64,000 nt of DNA from an uncultured Spirochaetaceae bacterium (GCA_944389505.1 CALXMP010000006.1:1-64000), one strand, 5' to 3'. Positions 32,847 to 42,631 are shown, counted from the first letter of the stretch. Made by a program: numbers and translations. Notes: generated by a model not told the origin, from the sequence alone.

Positions 32847-34874
32847 ATGTTCAGGAAGGTTCTCTCAATCCTTTTGGTTATCATTATGTCTGCAGCGGTA
32901 CTGCCTGCCGATGATGAGTCGATGTCATCCCTGCTTGTCTCCGACATCCCGATAACCTATGGTGATGAGTCGTTCAGAGAGAGAATCCTCCAGAAGACGG
33001 GAGGCAGGCGCGATCCAATAGGTCTTGTGCTTACCGGAGGCAGTGCCAGGGCTGTTGCCCATCTTGGAGTCCTTGAGTACCTGGAAGAGAACGGCATTAT
33101 CCCTGATTTCATCATCTCCAATTCGATGGGATCGATTATCGGCATGCTCTATGCAGCCGGGCTTAAGCCTGATCAGATAATAGAGATACTCAATGCAAGC
33201 GAGCTCTCCGATTACTTCTCGTTCACGCTTCCGCTTGAGGGAGGGCTTCTTCTCCCTTCGGGATTCCAGACACTTGTCGACAGCGTAGTAGGGGCGGATC
33301 TCAGGCTTGAGGATCTTGAGATCCCTATCATGGTTGTATGCGAGGATCTTGTCACAAGGCGGGAGGTCCGCATCACGGAAGGTGATTTCTCCCAGGTGAT
33401 GATTGCATCGTTCGCACTGCCTGTCTATTTCCCTCCTGTTGAGTACAGAGGCCATCTCTTGATAGATGGAGGCGTCGTATCCCTCGCTCCGATTGATGCA
33501 GCATATGAGTATACCGATACTGTGATACTCTCCACGACGTTCTACGATGTTCCCACGCTTAATCTCCGCAATCCAATTACAGTTCTCAATGTCGCCTTTG
33601 AGGCTGGCAAGAACCAGAAGGCCGCGGAGGATATAAAGGCGCATGATAACCTTATATGGATACGCTGTGCCGTAGAGCACTTCTCCTTCATGGATTTCGC
33701 AAAGGCTCCTGAGATGGCCTGGATAGGGTATAAGAGCGCAGAGGTTAAGGCTGCGGAGCTCTCTGGTCTGATCCGCACGGGCGTAAGCGATGGGATGATG
33801 GAGATCAGGGAAGGGTATAAGAGGAAGATTGCCAATACTGTCAGGAGCCTTTCGTACTTCAAGCGTGTCGAAGCCGCAGCTCCATCACTTATCCTTGGAT
33901 TCAGCCTGGAATCCGATCAGGAATGGTCCGCTCATAAGTACCTTACCGATTCCGTGGATCTTCTCTTCGGCATCACATATAGGGACAGGGGTTTCGAGAC
34001 AGGCATAGGCATAGGTGGCGCTTTTGATATAACGACACCGGAGACTGCGGGAGCCTATCCTGCCATTGAGGGCTTCCTTTCCCTCTATCCGCTCGATAAC
34101 CTGAGGTTCTCCTTCGAAGCTGCCGCTGATTTCTGCCATGAGCCATGGTACATTCCGCAGATGTACCTGCGTGAGGGCTTTGACTGGATAATCGATGCCA
34201 GAAAGGATTTCTACAGTGTGGCATTCCGCCAGGGCTTCGAGTATATGACAAGTTTCAAGGGGCATGGAGCGGAATCCACAGCGCTGATTGTCTCCGCTCT
34301 TGTCGATGGCAATCTCAAGATCGACTGGTTCGATATAGACATGAGCCTTGGATACCTTCTTTCCGCTGATTCGATAGCCTTCGAGAATATGAGGAATTAT
34401 GGGGAGGTAAGGCTCTCATCACGCTTCTATCTGCCGCCATGGGAGACATTCTTCATTGAGGCTGCTGTCTTCTCCAGATTCAGCCTGGATGGACAGGGCT
34501 ATGTGCCGTTATTCCTCTCAGATGGGTATGTAAGCCCGAGGATAGGCAAGGATGTCGATTACTATAACCACTATCCTGTAGCAGGCGCTTCAGATGAAGC
34601 TAGATACCATGCTTCGATAATCTCGATCTATGCAGGCTATGATGTGCCTGTATCGCCGACATTCGGGGAGTTCATCATCATCGAGGATACAGAGATCGGG
34701 GTCTATGCCGATATGCTGCTGAGGGATCTCTCGTTCTCCGTCTCCACGGGCGTTGAATTCCAGACATCCCTGTCCCTGATCGGGCTTGTCAAACTGCCTT
34801 TCAGGATGCGCCTGGGCTATGACTCATGGTCAAACAGCTTTGCAGCATCATTCATGCTGTCACTCAGGATGTAG
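32847..34874 (+). CDS. patatin-like phospholipase with C-terminal beta-barrel
   Basis: A 675-residue exported protein (signal MFRKVLSILLVIIMSAAVLPA). Residues 55-310 form a patatin domain: oxyanion LTGGSARAVAHLG, nucleophile region IISNSMGSIIG, dyad Asp in IDGGVVSLAP. The usual GxSxG reads NSMG (first Gly replaced by Asn), which may alter the elbow. Residues 340-675 are a series of amphipathic strands ending ...SFAASFMLSLRM with an aromatic-poor Met end, typical of outer-membrane barrels. The layout matches type Vd autotransporters (PlpD-like) or FplA. The 3' end overlaps the convergent TPR gene by 11 bp. Confidence 0.85.
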   Translation: MFRKVLSILLVIIMSAAVLPADDESMSSLLVSDIPITYGDESFRERILQKTGGRRDPIGLVLTGGSARAVAHLGVLEYLEENGIIPDFIISNSMGSIIGMLYAAGLKPDQIIEILNASELSDYFSFTLPLEGGLLLPSGFQTLVDSVVGADLRLEDLEIPIMVVCEDLVTRREVRITEGDFSQVMIASFALPVYFPPVEYRGHLLIDGGVVSLAPIDAAYEYTDTVILSTTFYDVPTLNLRNPITVLNVAFEAGKNQKAAEDIKAHDNLIWIRCAVEHFSFMDFAKAPEMAWIGYKSAEVKAAELSGLIRTGVSDGMMEIREGYKRKIANTVRSLSYFKRVEAAAPSLILGFSLESDQEWSAHKYLTDSVDLLFGITYRDRGFETGIGIGGAFDITTPETAGAYPAIEGFLSLYPLDNLRFSFEAAADFCHEPWYIPQMYLREGFDWIIDARKDFYSVAFRQGFEYMTSFKGHGAESTALIVSALVDGNLKIDWFDIDMSLGYLLSADSIAFENMRNYGEVRLSSRFYLPPWETFFIEAAVFSRFSLDGQGYVPLFLSDGYVSPRIGKDVDYYNHYPVAGASDEARYHASIISIYAGYDVPVSPTFGEFIIIEDTEIGVYADMLLRDLSFSVSTGVEFQTSLSLIGLVKLPFRMRLGYDSWSNSFAASFMLSLRM

Positions 34875-35910
34875 ATCCTTCGTGCTTCCTGATCCATTCC
34901 TCATCGTCATCTGTTATCGTTGTTGAGATATCACCACGGTCGATGGTTCCCGTGCCGAAGTCGGGCTCTGGAGGGAAGCCTGGGGCTGTGCTTCCTGCGA
35001 ACGGCTGATCCGCTTTCTTCCATTCAGGGAGCTTTCCAAGCGTTATCAGCTTTATGTTCCTGTTGACTGCTTCCATGAACGGAATGCGATCCTCAGGATC
35101 GGAGAGCGCTCTGCAGAATCCATCAATGAATTCCTTGCTATATACCGCAAGTTCCGGCATCGCAGAGGCCATGGCTGCCATCTTTGCATACTCTTCCGCT
35201 TTGTCCAGGACTCCATAGTGGAGGTGTACGACAGCGAAGTTCACATATGGGTCGGGATAGGACGGGGAGGACTCAGAGAACAGCCTGGAAAGCATTATGC
35301 CAGCTTCGCGGTAGCTTCCCTCTATCATGTATGACACGGCCTTGAAATGCGTAAATACAGGCGAGTTATCGTGGACTTCCCCCACGAGCTTCCTGAATTT
35401 GTCGGTCCTGCCTTCCTTGAGGTAGTAGCAGCAGATATTCGTATATGTATTCCTGTCCTTCAGTCCATCCTCGTATATTGCGCTCTCTGCAAGCTCGATT
35501 GCTTTATCATGGTCGCCAGAGAACCAGTAATGCATCGACAGTGTGGATTTCGCCATTCCCCTTGTCCTGTCATCCTTGGATTCGGTCAGTGGCTGCAATG
35601 CAGCAGCAGCGACTTCATTGCTCTTCCCTGCAAGGAGGATCGATGATGCGAATATGGCATACTGGTCTGGGATACCTGTCTTCAGAGCCTTCTCAAAGAG
35701 CTCCTCTGCGCTTTTCCCGTTCTTTCCCCGTCCTCTTAGGGCTTTCATTGCTCTGCTGTATATAATGTTGCCCCTCGTCCAGTAGACGAAGAAGCAGAGC
35801 GAGGCTATGAGGAGGAGGGATGCAAGCAGCCTGGGTATTGATGGAATGAATGAGACAAGCGCCGCGGCAACTACCGCTATGACGCCAGGAAGTGTAGTGT
35901 ATCTTCTCAT
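34864..35910 (-). CDS. TPR-containing membrane protein
   Basis: A 348-residue protein with two N-terminal membrane helices (residues 8-46) and four to six TPR-like helical repeats (SAEELFEKALKTG, WFSGDHDKAIELAESAIYED, VLDKAEEYAKMAAMA), ending in an acidic, Pro/Gly-rich tail. It is probably a scaffold with the repeats in the cytoplasm. An extended -10 (TGCTAACAT) seven bases before the ATG suggests a leaderless mRNA, divergent from queH. No named family is recognised. Confidence 0.75.
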   Translation of the reverse strand: MRRYTTLPGVIAVVAAALVSFIPSIPRLLASLLLIASLCFFVYWTRGNIIYSRAMKALRGRGKNGKSAEELFEKALKTGIPDQYAIFASSILLAGKSNEVAAAALQPLTESKDDRTRGMAKSTLSMHYWFSGDHDKAIELAESAIYEDGLKDRNTYTNICCYYLKEGRTDKFRKLVGEVHDNSPVFTHFKAVSYMIEGSYREAGIMLSRLFSESSPSYPDPYVNFAVVHLHYGVLDKAEEYAKMAAMASAMPELAVYSKEFIDGFCRALSDPEDRIPFMEAVNRNIKLITLGKLPEWKKADQPFAGSTAPGFPPEPDFGTGTIDRGDISTTITDDDEEWIRKHEGSTS

Positions 35911-35935
35911 GGTATGGATGTTAGCATGGCACAGC

Positions 35936-35964
35936 TTGATGGAGAAGGTATTCAGTCGTATGAT
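35936..35964 (+). promoter_or_regulatory. queH-cls promoter
   Basis: TTGATG (35936-35941), 17 bases, TATGAT (35959-35964). It leaves a leader of five bases or fewer before the ATG at 35976. Confidence 0.55.
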
Positions 35965-35975
35965 ATGACTGCTTT

Positions 35976-36518
35976 ATGGGTAAAAAGATACTTCTTCATG
36001 TCTGCTGCGGCCCATGTTCCACCTCATCTATCGAGAGGCTTATCGCCGAGGATTACGAGCCGGTGCTTTTCTTTTCTGACAGCAATATCTTCCCTGAGGA
36101 GGAGTTCATGAAGCGCTATAGCAATCTGCTGATCGTGGCGGAGCACTATGGGCTTCAGGTGATACTTGATGACTGGGATCATGGGAAGTGGCTTGATGCT
36201 GTCAGGGGACATGAGAGCGATAAGGAGCATGGGGAACGCTGTTCTCTCTGCTTCCGCTTCAATCTTGAGAGGACTGCGGAGAAGGCTGCGGAGCTCGGCA
36301 TCGATGAGTTTGCGACTACATTGACCGTGTCCCGGTTCAAAAACAGTGCGAAGATATTCCATGAAGGAGAGAATCTTCCCGGATTCCAGAAGATTGATTT
36401 CAAGAAGAAGGATGGATTCAACAGGTCCATAGTGCTCTCAAAGGAGCTTGGTCTGTACAGACAGGATTACTGCGGGTGTGAGTTCTCGCTGAGGGATAGG
36501 CGATGCGGAGACTCCTGA
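35976..36518 (+). CDS. queH: epoxyqueuosine reductase QueH
   Basis: A 180-residue DUF208 protein: HVCCGPCSTSS (paired Cys), GERCSLCFRFNLERTA, TTLTVSRFKN and YRQDYCGCEFSLRD. These Cys residues bind an Fe-S cluster and metal in QueH, which performs the last step of queuosine synthesis in tRNA. No other queuosine gene is visible, so precursors may be salvaged. Its 3' end overlaps cls by 16 bp. Confidence 0.95.
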   Translation: MGKKILLHVCCGPCSTSSIERLIAEDYEPVLFFSDSNIFPEEEFMKRYSNLLIVAEHYGLQVILDDWDHGKWLDAVRGHESDKEHGERCSLCFRFNLERTAEKAAELGIDEFATTLTVSRFKNSAKIFHEGENLPGFQKIDFKKKDGFNRSIVLSKELGLYRQDYCGCEFSLRDRRCGDS

Positions 36519-38029
36519 AACTGCTCACATCGCGCCTTTTCTGGGCGGCTCTTGCGATTCTCATCCAGTTCATGCTTTTTGCATATCTCGTGTTCTGGGC
36601 ATCATTCATGCACAGCTTCTATTTCTACGTATTCTTCTCTGTGCTGTCGCTGGTGATGTCGTTCGCTATCTTTACGAGGAATGAGGATCCTTCCTATAAG
36701 CTTGTGTGGATGTTCCTCATAGCGATTCTGCCTGTATTCGGCGGGGTGCTGTATCTTGTGATGGCAAACAAGAAGCTGGGCTATTTCAGCAGGAAGAAGA
36801 CACAGCAGTTCAGGAAGACGCTTCCGGATAGCAGTTCCTATGCCGAGGCTGCGGAGGCTGAGCTCGATTCTATAGCTCCCGAGTACAGGAAGCTCTCCGG
36901 ATTCATAAAGAACAGAACGGGCCTCTCCGCATGCATGGATACGGAATGCAGGTACTTCGTCTACGCAGATGAGTTCTTCCTGGATGTCCTGTCAGAGGTG
37001 AGAAAGGCTTCGAAATTCATATTCATCGAGTATTTCATCATAGGAGAGGGGCATTGGTGGAACGTAATCCTCGATGAGCTTGTGCGCAAGGCCGAAGCAG
37101 GGGTCGATGTGCGTGTCATATACGATGATCTCGGGTCGATAAACAGCCTGCCCGCATACTATGACAGGAAGCTCTCTGCGATGGGCATAAAGGCCGTTGC
37201 ATTCAACAGGGTGCACCTTCACATGAACCCACGCCTTAATTTCCGCGATCATCGCAAGATATTCTGCATCGATGGCAATGTATGCTATACAGGCGGGCTG
37301 AATATAGCGGATGAGTACTCCAACGATGAGATAAGGTTCGGCTACTGGAAGGACAATGCTGTTAAATTCCGCGGAGCAGCTGTCTGGAACTTCACATACC
37401 TCTTTCTCGAGATGTGGATGGGAGTCGCCAATGCGCATGATGATCTGAGGCAGTTCGTGCCTACGGTTGCTGGCAGCACCGATGGATTTGTCCAGCCGTT
37501 CGGCGATTCTCCTCTGGACTCGGAGACGATAACGAAGGATGTCTATCTCCAGATAATATCAGGGGCGAAGGACTATGTGTGGATAATGACCCCGTATCTT
37601 GTACCTGACAGCACATTCATCGCAGCGCTGAGGATGGCTGCGCAGTCAGGGGTCGACGTGAGGATAATAACACCTCATTACCCAGATAAGAAATCGGTAT
37701 TCGAGGTTACGCGATCGAACTATCTTCCGCTTCTTGAGGCTGGGGTAAGAATCTATGAATATACCCCCGGATTCATACATTCAAAGACATTCATCGCAGA
37801 TGATGAGGTGGCTATCGTAGGGACAACGAATATCGATTACAGATCTTTCTACCTGCATTTCGAGCTCTCTGTCCTGTTTGTGCTGTCGCATATCGTATCG
37901 GATGTCAAGGATGATTTCCTCCGGACCTTCGATATGTCAGAGGAGCAGAGCATCGAGAAGGTGAGGAAGGTCGGGCCGTTAAAGCGCCTTGTCCGCTATT
38001 TCCTACGCCTGTTCTCTCCAGCACTCTAG
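36503..38029 (+). CDS. cls: cardiolipin synthase
   Basis: A 508-residue phospholipase D-family synthase. Two N-terminal membrane helices and a PLDc_N segment (LVWMFLIAILPVFGGVLYLV) are followed by two HKD motifs: DHRKIFCIDGNVCYTGGLN and IHSKTFIADDEVAIVGTTN. It condenses two phosphatidylglycerols to cardiolipin. It is co-transcribed with queH through the overlap. Confidence 0.95.
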   Translation: MRRLLKLLTSRLFWAALAILIQFMLFAYLVFWASFMHSFYFYVFFSVLSLVMSFAIFTRNEDPSYKLVWMFLIAILPVFGGVLYLVMANKKLGYFSRKKTQQFRKTLPDSSSYAEAAEAELDSIAPEYRKLSGFIKNRTGLSACMDTECRYFVYADEFFLDVLSEVRKASKFIFIEYFIIGEGHWWNVILDELVRKAEAGVDVRVIYDDLGSINSLPAYYDRKLSAMGIKAVAFNRVHLHMNPRLNFRDHRKIFCIDGNVCYTGGLNIADEYSNDEIRFGYWKDNAVKFRGAAVWNFTYLFLEMWMGVANAHDDLRQFVPTVAGSTDGFVQPFGDSPLDSETITKDVYLQIISGAKDYVWIMTPYLVPDSTFIAALRMAAQSGVDVRIITPHYPDKKSVFEVTRSNYLPLLEAGVRIYEYTPGFIHSKTFIADDEVAIVGTTNIDYRSFYLHFELSVLFVLSHIVSDVKDDFLRTFDMSEEQSIEKVRKVGPLKRLVRYFLRLFSPAL

Positions 38030-38030
38030 C

Positions 38031-38059
38031 TTGACTGCAGGCTATTGCCATCGTAATCT
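38031..38059 (+). promoter_or_regulatory. trpR promoter, leaderless
   Basis: TTGACT (38031-38036), 17 bases, TAATCT (38054-38059), seven bases before the ATG; no ribosome site. It lies directly after the cls stop. Confidence 0.6.
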
Positions 38060-38066
38060 TTCTTAT

Positions 38067-38387
38067 ATGGATAAAAAGCTTGAAGACAGAGAAAGAGAGG
38101 CCATTGAGGCCTATGACGATATAATCAATGTATTTGCCGCTACTACCGATGAGGAGGATATGAAGGCACTCTTCGATGATATGTTCACCGATTCCGAGCG
38201 CCGTGATCTGGTCAACAGATGGCTGCTTATGAAGGATATATACCAGGGGAAGCCTCAGCGCCAGATTGCCGCCGACAGGTCGCTGTCTCTTTGCAAGATC
38301 ACGAGAGGATCAAGGATGCTGAAGAAGGAGAACGGCTTTATGCGCCGTCTCCTTGCCTCACGTTCTGTTGATAACAGCCATATCTGA
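38067..38387 (+). CDS. trpR: TrpR-family repressor
   Basis: A 106-residue, all-helical protein matching TrpR/YerC: TDSERRDLVNRWLLMKDIYQ, then helix-turn-helix PQRQIAADRSLSLCKITRGSRMLKK (the ITRGS of TrpR is exact). E. coli TrpR binds tryptophan as corepressor. The chosen start gives MDKKLEDRE; an open frame upstream overlaps the promoter and cls. No trp biosynthesis genes are in the window, but a TrpX-type importer with a palindromic operator is at 7-12 kb and is a plausible target. It converges on glf with no space. Confidence 0.88.
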   Translation: MDKKLEDREREAIEAYDDIINVFAATTDEEDMKALFDDMFTDSERRDLVNRWLLMKDIYQGKPQRQIAADRSLSLCKITRGSRMLKKENGFMRRLLASRSVDNSHI

Positions 38388-39485
38388 TCAGAGTGCTTTT
38401 GCTGCGAGATTGAGCGCGGCCCTGACAGTCTTGTCCATATCATAATAGGCATAGTCAGCAAGCCTTCCGCCTATGAGAAGGCGGTTATCGCTCTCTGCGA
38501 GCTTCCTGTATTCCTTATACAGCCCGGAATTCCTCTCATCGTTGATTGGATAGAATGGCTCTCCAGTCTCGCTGTAATCCACAGGATACTCCCTGCTTAT
38601 CCAGGTAACGGGGGAAGCAGTCTTCAGGAAGTGCTTGTGCTCGATGATCCTTGTCCATGGCGTTTCCCTATCGGTGTAGTTCACAACGGCATTGCCCTGG
38701 AAATCCTCCATCTCAAGGCGTTCCTCGCGGAAGATCTCCGATCTGTATTCAAGCTTTCCAAGCCTGTACTCATAGAGAGCATCGAGACAGCCTGTATACA
38801 GCGTCCTCTCAGACTTGCTGTCCCATTTCTCCTTGTCCGCCGTATAATCTTCTGCGAGAACAACATCCGCGCCATCAATCAGGCGCTCTATTATCGCAGT
38901 GTAGCCATCCTCTGGTATTCCCTGATAAGGATCTGAGAAGTAGTTGTTGTCATAGGTGAATCTGACAGGAAGCCTCTTTATGATCCAGGGTGGAAGCTCT
39001 GTGCATTTTCTTCCCCACTGCTTCTCCGTATACTCACGGACAAGCGTTTCATAGATATCGCGTCCGACAAGCGAGATTGCCTGCTCCTCGAGATTCTCCG
39101 GCTCATGGGTTATCTCACCGCGCTGCTTTTCGATGATCTTCTTAGCCTCTTCCGGTGTCGCGATATCCCACATGCGTGCGAATGTATTCATATTGAAAGG
39201 CATGTTGTAGATATGCCCGTGGTATGAAGCGATGGGTGAGTTGATGAATGGACGGAATGCTACAAGACTGTTCATATAGTCCCATACTTCCTTGTCCGAC
39301 GTGTGGAATATATGCGCCCCATATCTGTGGATATCTATTCCGTCGCGCTTTTCTGTGTAGATGTTGCCGCCGATATGGTCCCTCTTCTCGACCATGAGGA
39401 CCTTCTTTCCATGCTTCATGGCCTCATTGGCAAAGACCGCGCCGAAGAGGCCTGTACCGACTATGGTGAAATCATATGCGCTCAT
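38388..39485 (-). CDS. glf: UDP-galactopyranose mutase
   Basis: A 365-residue FAD enzyme converting UDP-galactopyranose to UDP-galactofuranose for surface glycans. N-terminal FAD motif IVGTGLFGAVFANEA, VEKRDHIGGNIYT, YGAHIFHTSDKEV, RPFINSPIASYHGHIYNMP and EKQWGRKC match the family. The start overlaps the DEAD-helicase stop by 4 bp (ATGA). It implies galactofuranose in a glycolipid or polysaccharide. Confidence 0.96.
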   Translation of the reverse strand: MSAYDFTIVGTGLFGAVFANEAMKHGKKVLMVEKRDHIGGNIYTEKRDGIDIHRYGAHIFHTSDKEVWDYMNSLVAFRPFINSPIASYHGHIYNMPFNMNTFARMWDIATPEEAKKIIEKQRGEITHEPENLEEQAISLVGRDIYETLVREYTEKQWGRKCTELPPWIIKRLPVRFTYDNNYFSDPYQGIPEDGYTAIIERLIDGADVVLAEDYTADKEKWDSKSERTLYTGCLDALYEYRLGKLEYRSEIFREERLEMEDFQGNAVVNYTDRETPWTRIIEHKHFLKTASPVTWISREYPVDYSETGEPFYPINDERNSGLYKEYRKLAESDNRLLIGGRLADYAYYDMDKTVRAALNLAAKAL

Positions 39486-41302
39486 CTTCTCTTCCTCCTT
39501 TTCTTGTCAGGGAAGCTGTATCTGCCATCCTCGCCAGGCCTTGTATCGCGGCCATAGGGCTGGTAATCATCCTCCCAGTTCCTGCGTTTCCTTGCCTTCG
39601 CAGCGCTCTTCTTCCGTGGCTCCTTCTTCGATGCCTTCCTGCTTTCCTGCTTTGCCTTCGTTATTACGGGCTTTCCCTTCTGCATGCGCCCGGAGTAGGC
39701 TTTGAGGATCTCCTCAGCTATCGAGTAGGGAGCTGTCACGAACGAGCAGTCCTCCAGGATCTCTATATCCCCGATGTCCTGATCGCGCACCCCTGCCTGA
39801 TCCATGATGATGTTGCAGAGCATGCTCTTGGTAAGACCATCCCTCCTGCCTCTTGCAATAAAGAGCCTTGTCGTCCCCTGATCATCCATGGAAGGGCTCC
39901 TGACCTTGTCATACGGCTCCCTGTTCCTGGCTTCTTCCTTCCTCTCCCTTCTGGATTTCTTCTTCTCCTTCGGTATGATTGCCTCTATCGGCCTGTACTG
40001 CGAGATATCGAGCTCATTGCGGTAGATGAATGAGAGAAGGCCTGCGAATGCCTCCACAGGATCCCTTCCTGAGAGCGATGACCGGGCAAGATCCATGTAT
40101 TCGCTCCTTGGAGGAATGGAGAGCGCGTCCTCAATCTGGTCGCGTATCCTCTGCTTCTTCCCCTCGATGATGTCCTCTGCCTTCGGAATCTCTTCCTTCC
40201 TTATATCGGCACGGGAGGCTTTCATTATGTAGCTGAGCTTCCTGGCTTCTGACGGCGTGATGAATGTTATGGCTGTACCTGTCTTCCCGGCTCTGCCCGT
40301 CCTTCCGACTCTGTGGATGTAGATCTCGGGGTCGGATGGGATGGTGTAGTTGATGACATGGGTCAGGTCCTGGATATCAAGGCCACGTGCCGCGACATCG
40401 GTCGCAACGAGTATCGACAGCTGATGATCCTTCATCTTCTTCAGTATGGCCTCGCGCTCCCTCTGCGAGAGATCTCCATGGAGCGATGCCGCATCGTAGC
40501 CGCGGTCCCTGAGCTTTGTTCCAATCTCATCGCACTGCAGCTTTGTCCTGCAGAATACAACGCCATAGAACTCCTTCTCCCTGTCTATGATCCTTGTCAG
40601 CGCCTCAAGCTTGTCTCCCTCACGGACTTCGTAGTAGATCTGGTCCGTGGTCAGGGCTGCTGTATCCTTCTTCTGCGTCCTGATTATCTCGGGGTTCTTC
40701 ATGAAGCCTTCAGCGAGCTTCATGATCTCAGGAGGCATCGTAGCGGAGAACATCAGCATGCGCTTCTTCTCCGGAACAGCTCTCAGAACCTGCTCGATAT
40801 CATCGATGAAGCCCATATCCAGCATCTCGTCCGCCTCATCGAGGACGAGGAAGTCAAGATTCTCCAGCTTCAGCGATCCGCGTCTGATGTGATCGAGTAT
40901 CCTTCCCGGGGTTCCCACGACGATATTCACGCCGCGCCTGAGCCTGCGGAGCTGCTGCTCCATGCTTGCTCCACCGTATATAGAAGTGACTTCAAGCTTC
41001 TTCTTTCCCTTCAGCGATGAGATCTCCTCGCTGACCTGGCTTGCGAGCTCCCTGGTGGGGACCAGAACAAGGGCCTCTGGCAGAGTCCCCGATGGTTCTA
41101 TCGTCTCTATGATCGGCAGTGCGAATGCCGCTGTCTTTCCTGTTCCTGTCTGTGCCTGGCCTACAATCTCGGTGCCTTCCTCGAGAAGGCGTGGTATCGC
41201 GAGTCTCTGTATCTCGGTCGGTTCCTCGAAGCCCTTTTCCTTCAGAGCCTCAAGCGTTTCATCGCTGAGCCCCAGCGCTTTGAATCCTGGTAGTATTTCC
41301 AT
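39482..41302 (-). CDS. DEAD-box RNA helicase (CsdA/DbpA type)
   Basis: A 606-residue helicase: Q motif GFEEPTEIQ, Walker A AQTGTGKT, PTRELA, TPGR, DEAD in VLDEADEMLD, SAT, ARGLDIQ and HRVGRTGR. A C-terminal DbpA-like RNA-binding domain (RLFIARGRRDGLTKSMLCNI) is followed by a basic Lys/Arg tail. It is likely to act in ribosome assembly or cold adaptation. The start at 41302 (MEILPGFKAL) follows an extended -10 TGATACAAT by seven bases, so it is predicted leaderless. It is divergent from htrA and upstream of glf. Confidence 0.94.
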   Translation of the reverse strand: MEILPGFKALGLSDETLEALKEKGFEEPTEIQRLAIPRLLEEGTEIVGQAQTGTGKTAAFALPIIETIEPSGTLPEALVLVPTRELASQVSEEISSLKGKKKLEVTSIYGGASMEQQLRRLRRGVNIVVGTPGRILDHIRRGSLKLENLDFLVLDEADEMLDMGFIDDIEQVLRAVPEKKRMLMFSATMPPEIMKLAEGFMKNPEIIRTQKKDTAALTTDQIYYEVREGDKLEALTRIIDREKEFYGVVFCRTKLQCDEIGTKLRDRGYDAASLHGDLSQREREAILKKMKDHQLSILVATDVAARGLDIQDLTHVINYTIPSDPEIYIHRVGRTGRAGKTGTAITFITPSEARKLSYIMKASRADIRKEEIPKAEDIIEGKKQRIRDQIEDALSIPPRSEYMDLARSSLSGRDPVEAFAGLLSFIYRNELDISQYRPIEAIIPKEKKKSRRERKEEARNREPYDKVRSPSMDDQGTTRLFIARGRRDGLTKSMLCNIIMDQAGVRDQDIGDIEILEDCSFVTAPYSIAEEILKAYSGRMQKGKPVITKAKQESRKASKKEPRKKSAAKARKRRNWEDDYQPYGRDTRPGEDGRYSFPDKKRRKRR

Positions 41303-41309
41303 AGCCCTG

Positions 41310-41337
41310 ATTGTATCAGAAAGGAAAGTTGTGTCCA
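41310..41337 (-). promoter_or_regulatory. DEAD-helicase promoter, leaderless
   Basis: Minus strand TGGACA (41332-41337), 16 bases, TACAAT (41310-41315) with extended TGA; the ATG begins at 41302. Confidence 0.55.
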
Positions 41338-41343
41338 CCTATG

Positions 41344-41372
41344 TTGCCAGATATTATCCCCGTGATTATCAT
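41344..41372 (+). promoter_or_regulatory. htrA promoter, leaderless
   Basis: TTGCCA (41344-41349), 17 bases, TATCAT (41367-41372), eight bases before the ATG at 41381. It overlaps the divergent helicase promoter region. Confidence 0.55.
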
Positions 41373-41380
41373 CAGCATTG

Positions 41381-42631
41381 ATGGACAGGAAATTCTCAGG
41401 AAAGCGTTTGCTTCTTGCTGCTGCGGCTGCCGTTGCCGCAATCGTGCTTATAGTACTTCTCTCGCTCTGGACCCATGACCTCCAGCGGCGCGATCTCGAG
41501 AATGCCGTGAAGGCAGCGCTTCAGGGAATTGTAATGAATGAGGGGGACAGGGCTTTGTTCGAGGCAGCAGGTATACCTGTGGATGAGATCCATTATTCCT
41601 ATGAGGATCTTCCTCTTTTCTCTGGTGACAAAGGCGCATGGGAATATTCCGAGACCGACCGTCGTGCTATATCCCTCTACAGAAGCGCAGCTCCATCTGT
41701 TGTCCAGATCCTTCCATCATCCGATCTTTCAGGAAATGGTGATGGGGCAGGGGTGATCCTCTCCTCCGATGGATACATCGTGACGAACAGCCATGTGGCT
41801 CCCTCCGCAACCGCATCGTATACGGTCAAGTTCTATGATGGGAGCACCTCCGATGCTGTCCTTGTCGGTACGGATCCCCTCTCTGATATAGCGCTTCTGA
41901 AGGCTGAGAAAGGAGGCCTTTCCGCAATCGGTATTTCTCCTTCATCCTCTGTGATGACAGGAGAGAGCGTATATGCGATAGGCCATCCATATGGCTATGG
42001 CTGGTCGCTGTCTGCGGGAATCGTATCAGGAACGGATAGGATAGTCTCCTCATCATCTGCGGTAGTCCCTTCAATGATACAGACCGATGCAGCTATAAAC
42101 CCTGGAAATAGTGGTGGCCCTCTTCTTTCCGAAGACGGTACGATGATTGGACTTGTAAGCTCAATACATACACAGACCGGGACCTCCGATGGAGTTGCCT
42201 TCGCAATCCCGTCCGAACGTGTGCTAGACTCTGTTGGCGAGCTTATCGATACAGGAGCTGTGCACAGAGGCTGGATCGATCTTCTGTCTGTCGAGCTTAA
42301 TAGCGCGATTGCGGAGTATGCGGGGCTTCCCGTATCAGAGGGCATACTCGTTTCACAGGTTGTCCCCGGTGGCAATGCCGATAAAGCGGGAATACATGGA
42401 GGAAACCAGGCTACGCAGTATGGGCAGTCCGTGATCTATATCGGAGGCGATGTGATCACAGCGATCGACGGGGAGCCAATTGCCGGATACGAGGATTATT
42501 TCGCATCGCTCTTTGATACGGATCCCGGCGATAAGGTAACGCTTTCGCTGATACGCGATGGCATGCCCATGACCCTCGATGTCGTTCTTATAGAACGCAC
42601 AGCGGAGAATTCAGGATGGATAGCAAGATAA
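41381..42631 (+). CDS. htrA: HtrA/DegP-type serine protease
   Basis: A 416-residue envelope protease with one N-terminal membrane anchor (RLLLAAAAAVAAIVLIVLLS). The trypsin-like triad is His in IVTNSHVAPSA, Asp in DPLSDIALLK and Ser in NPGNSGGPLL. A single PDZ domain follows (ILVSQVVPGGNADKAGI). It is a periplasmic quality-control protease of the DegS/HtrA layout. No ribosome site is present; the mRNA appears leaderless. It overlaps uvrB by 16 bp. Confidence 0.94.
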   Translation: MDRKFSGKRLLLAAAAAVAAIVLIVLLSLWTHDLQRRDLENAVKAALQGIVMNEGDRALFEAAGIPVDEIHYSYEDLPLFSGDKGAWEYSETDRRAISLYRSAAPSVVQILPSSDLSGNGDGAGVILSSDGYIVTNSHVAPSATASYTVKFYDGSTSDAVLVGTDPLSDIALLKAEKGGLSAIGISPSSSVMTGESVYAIGHPYGYGWSLSAGIVSGTDRIVSSSSAVVPSMIQTDAAINPGNSGGPLLSEDGTMIGLVSSIHTQTGTSDGVAFAIPSERVLDSVGELIDTGAVHRGWIDLLSVELNSAIAEYAGLPVSEGILVSQVVPGGNADKAGIHGGNQATQYGQSVIYIGGDVITAIDGEPIAGYEDYFASLFDTDPGDKVTLSLIRDGMPMTLDVVLIERTAENSGWIAR

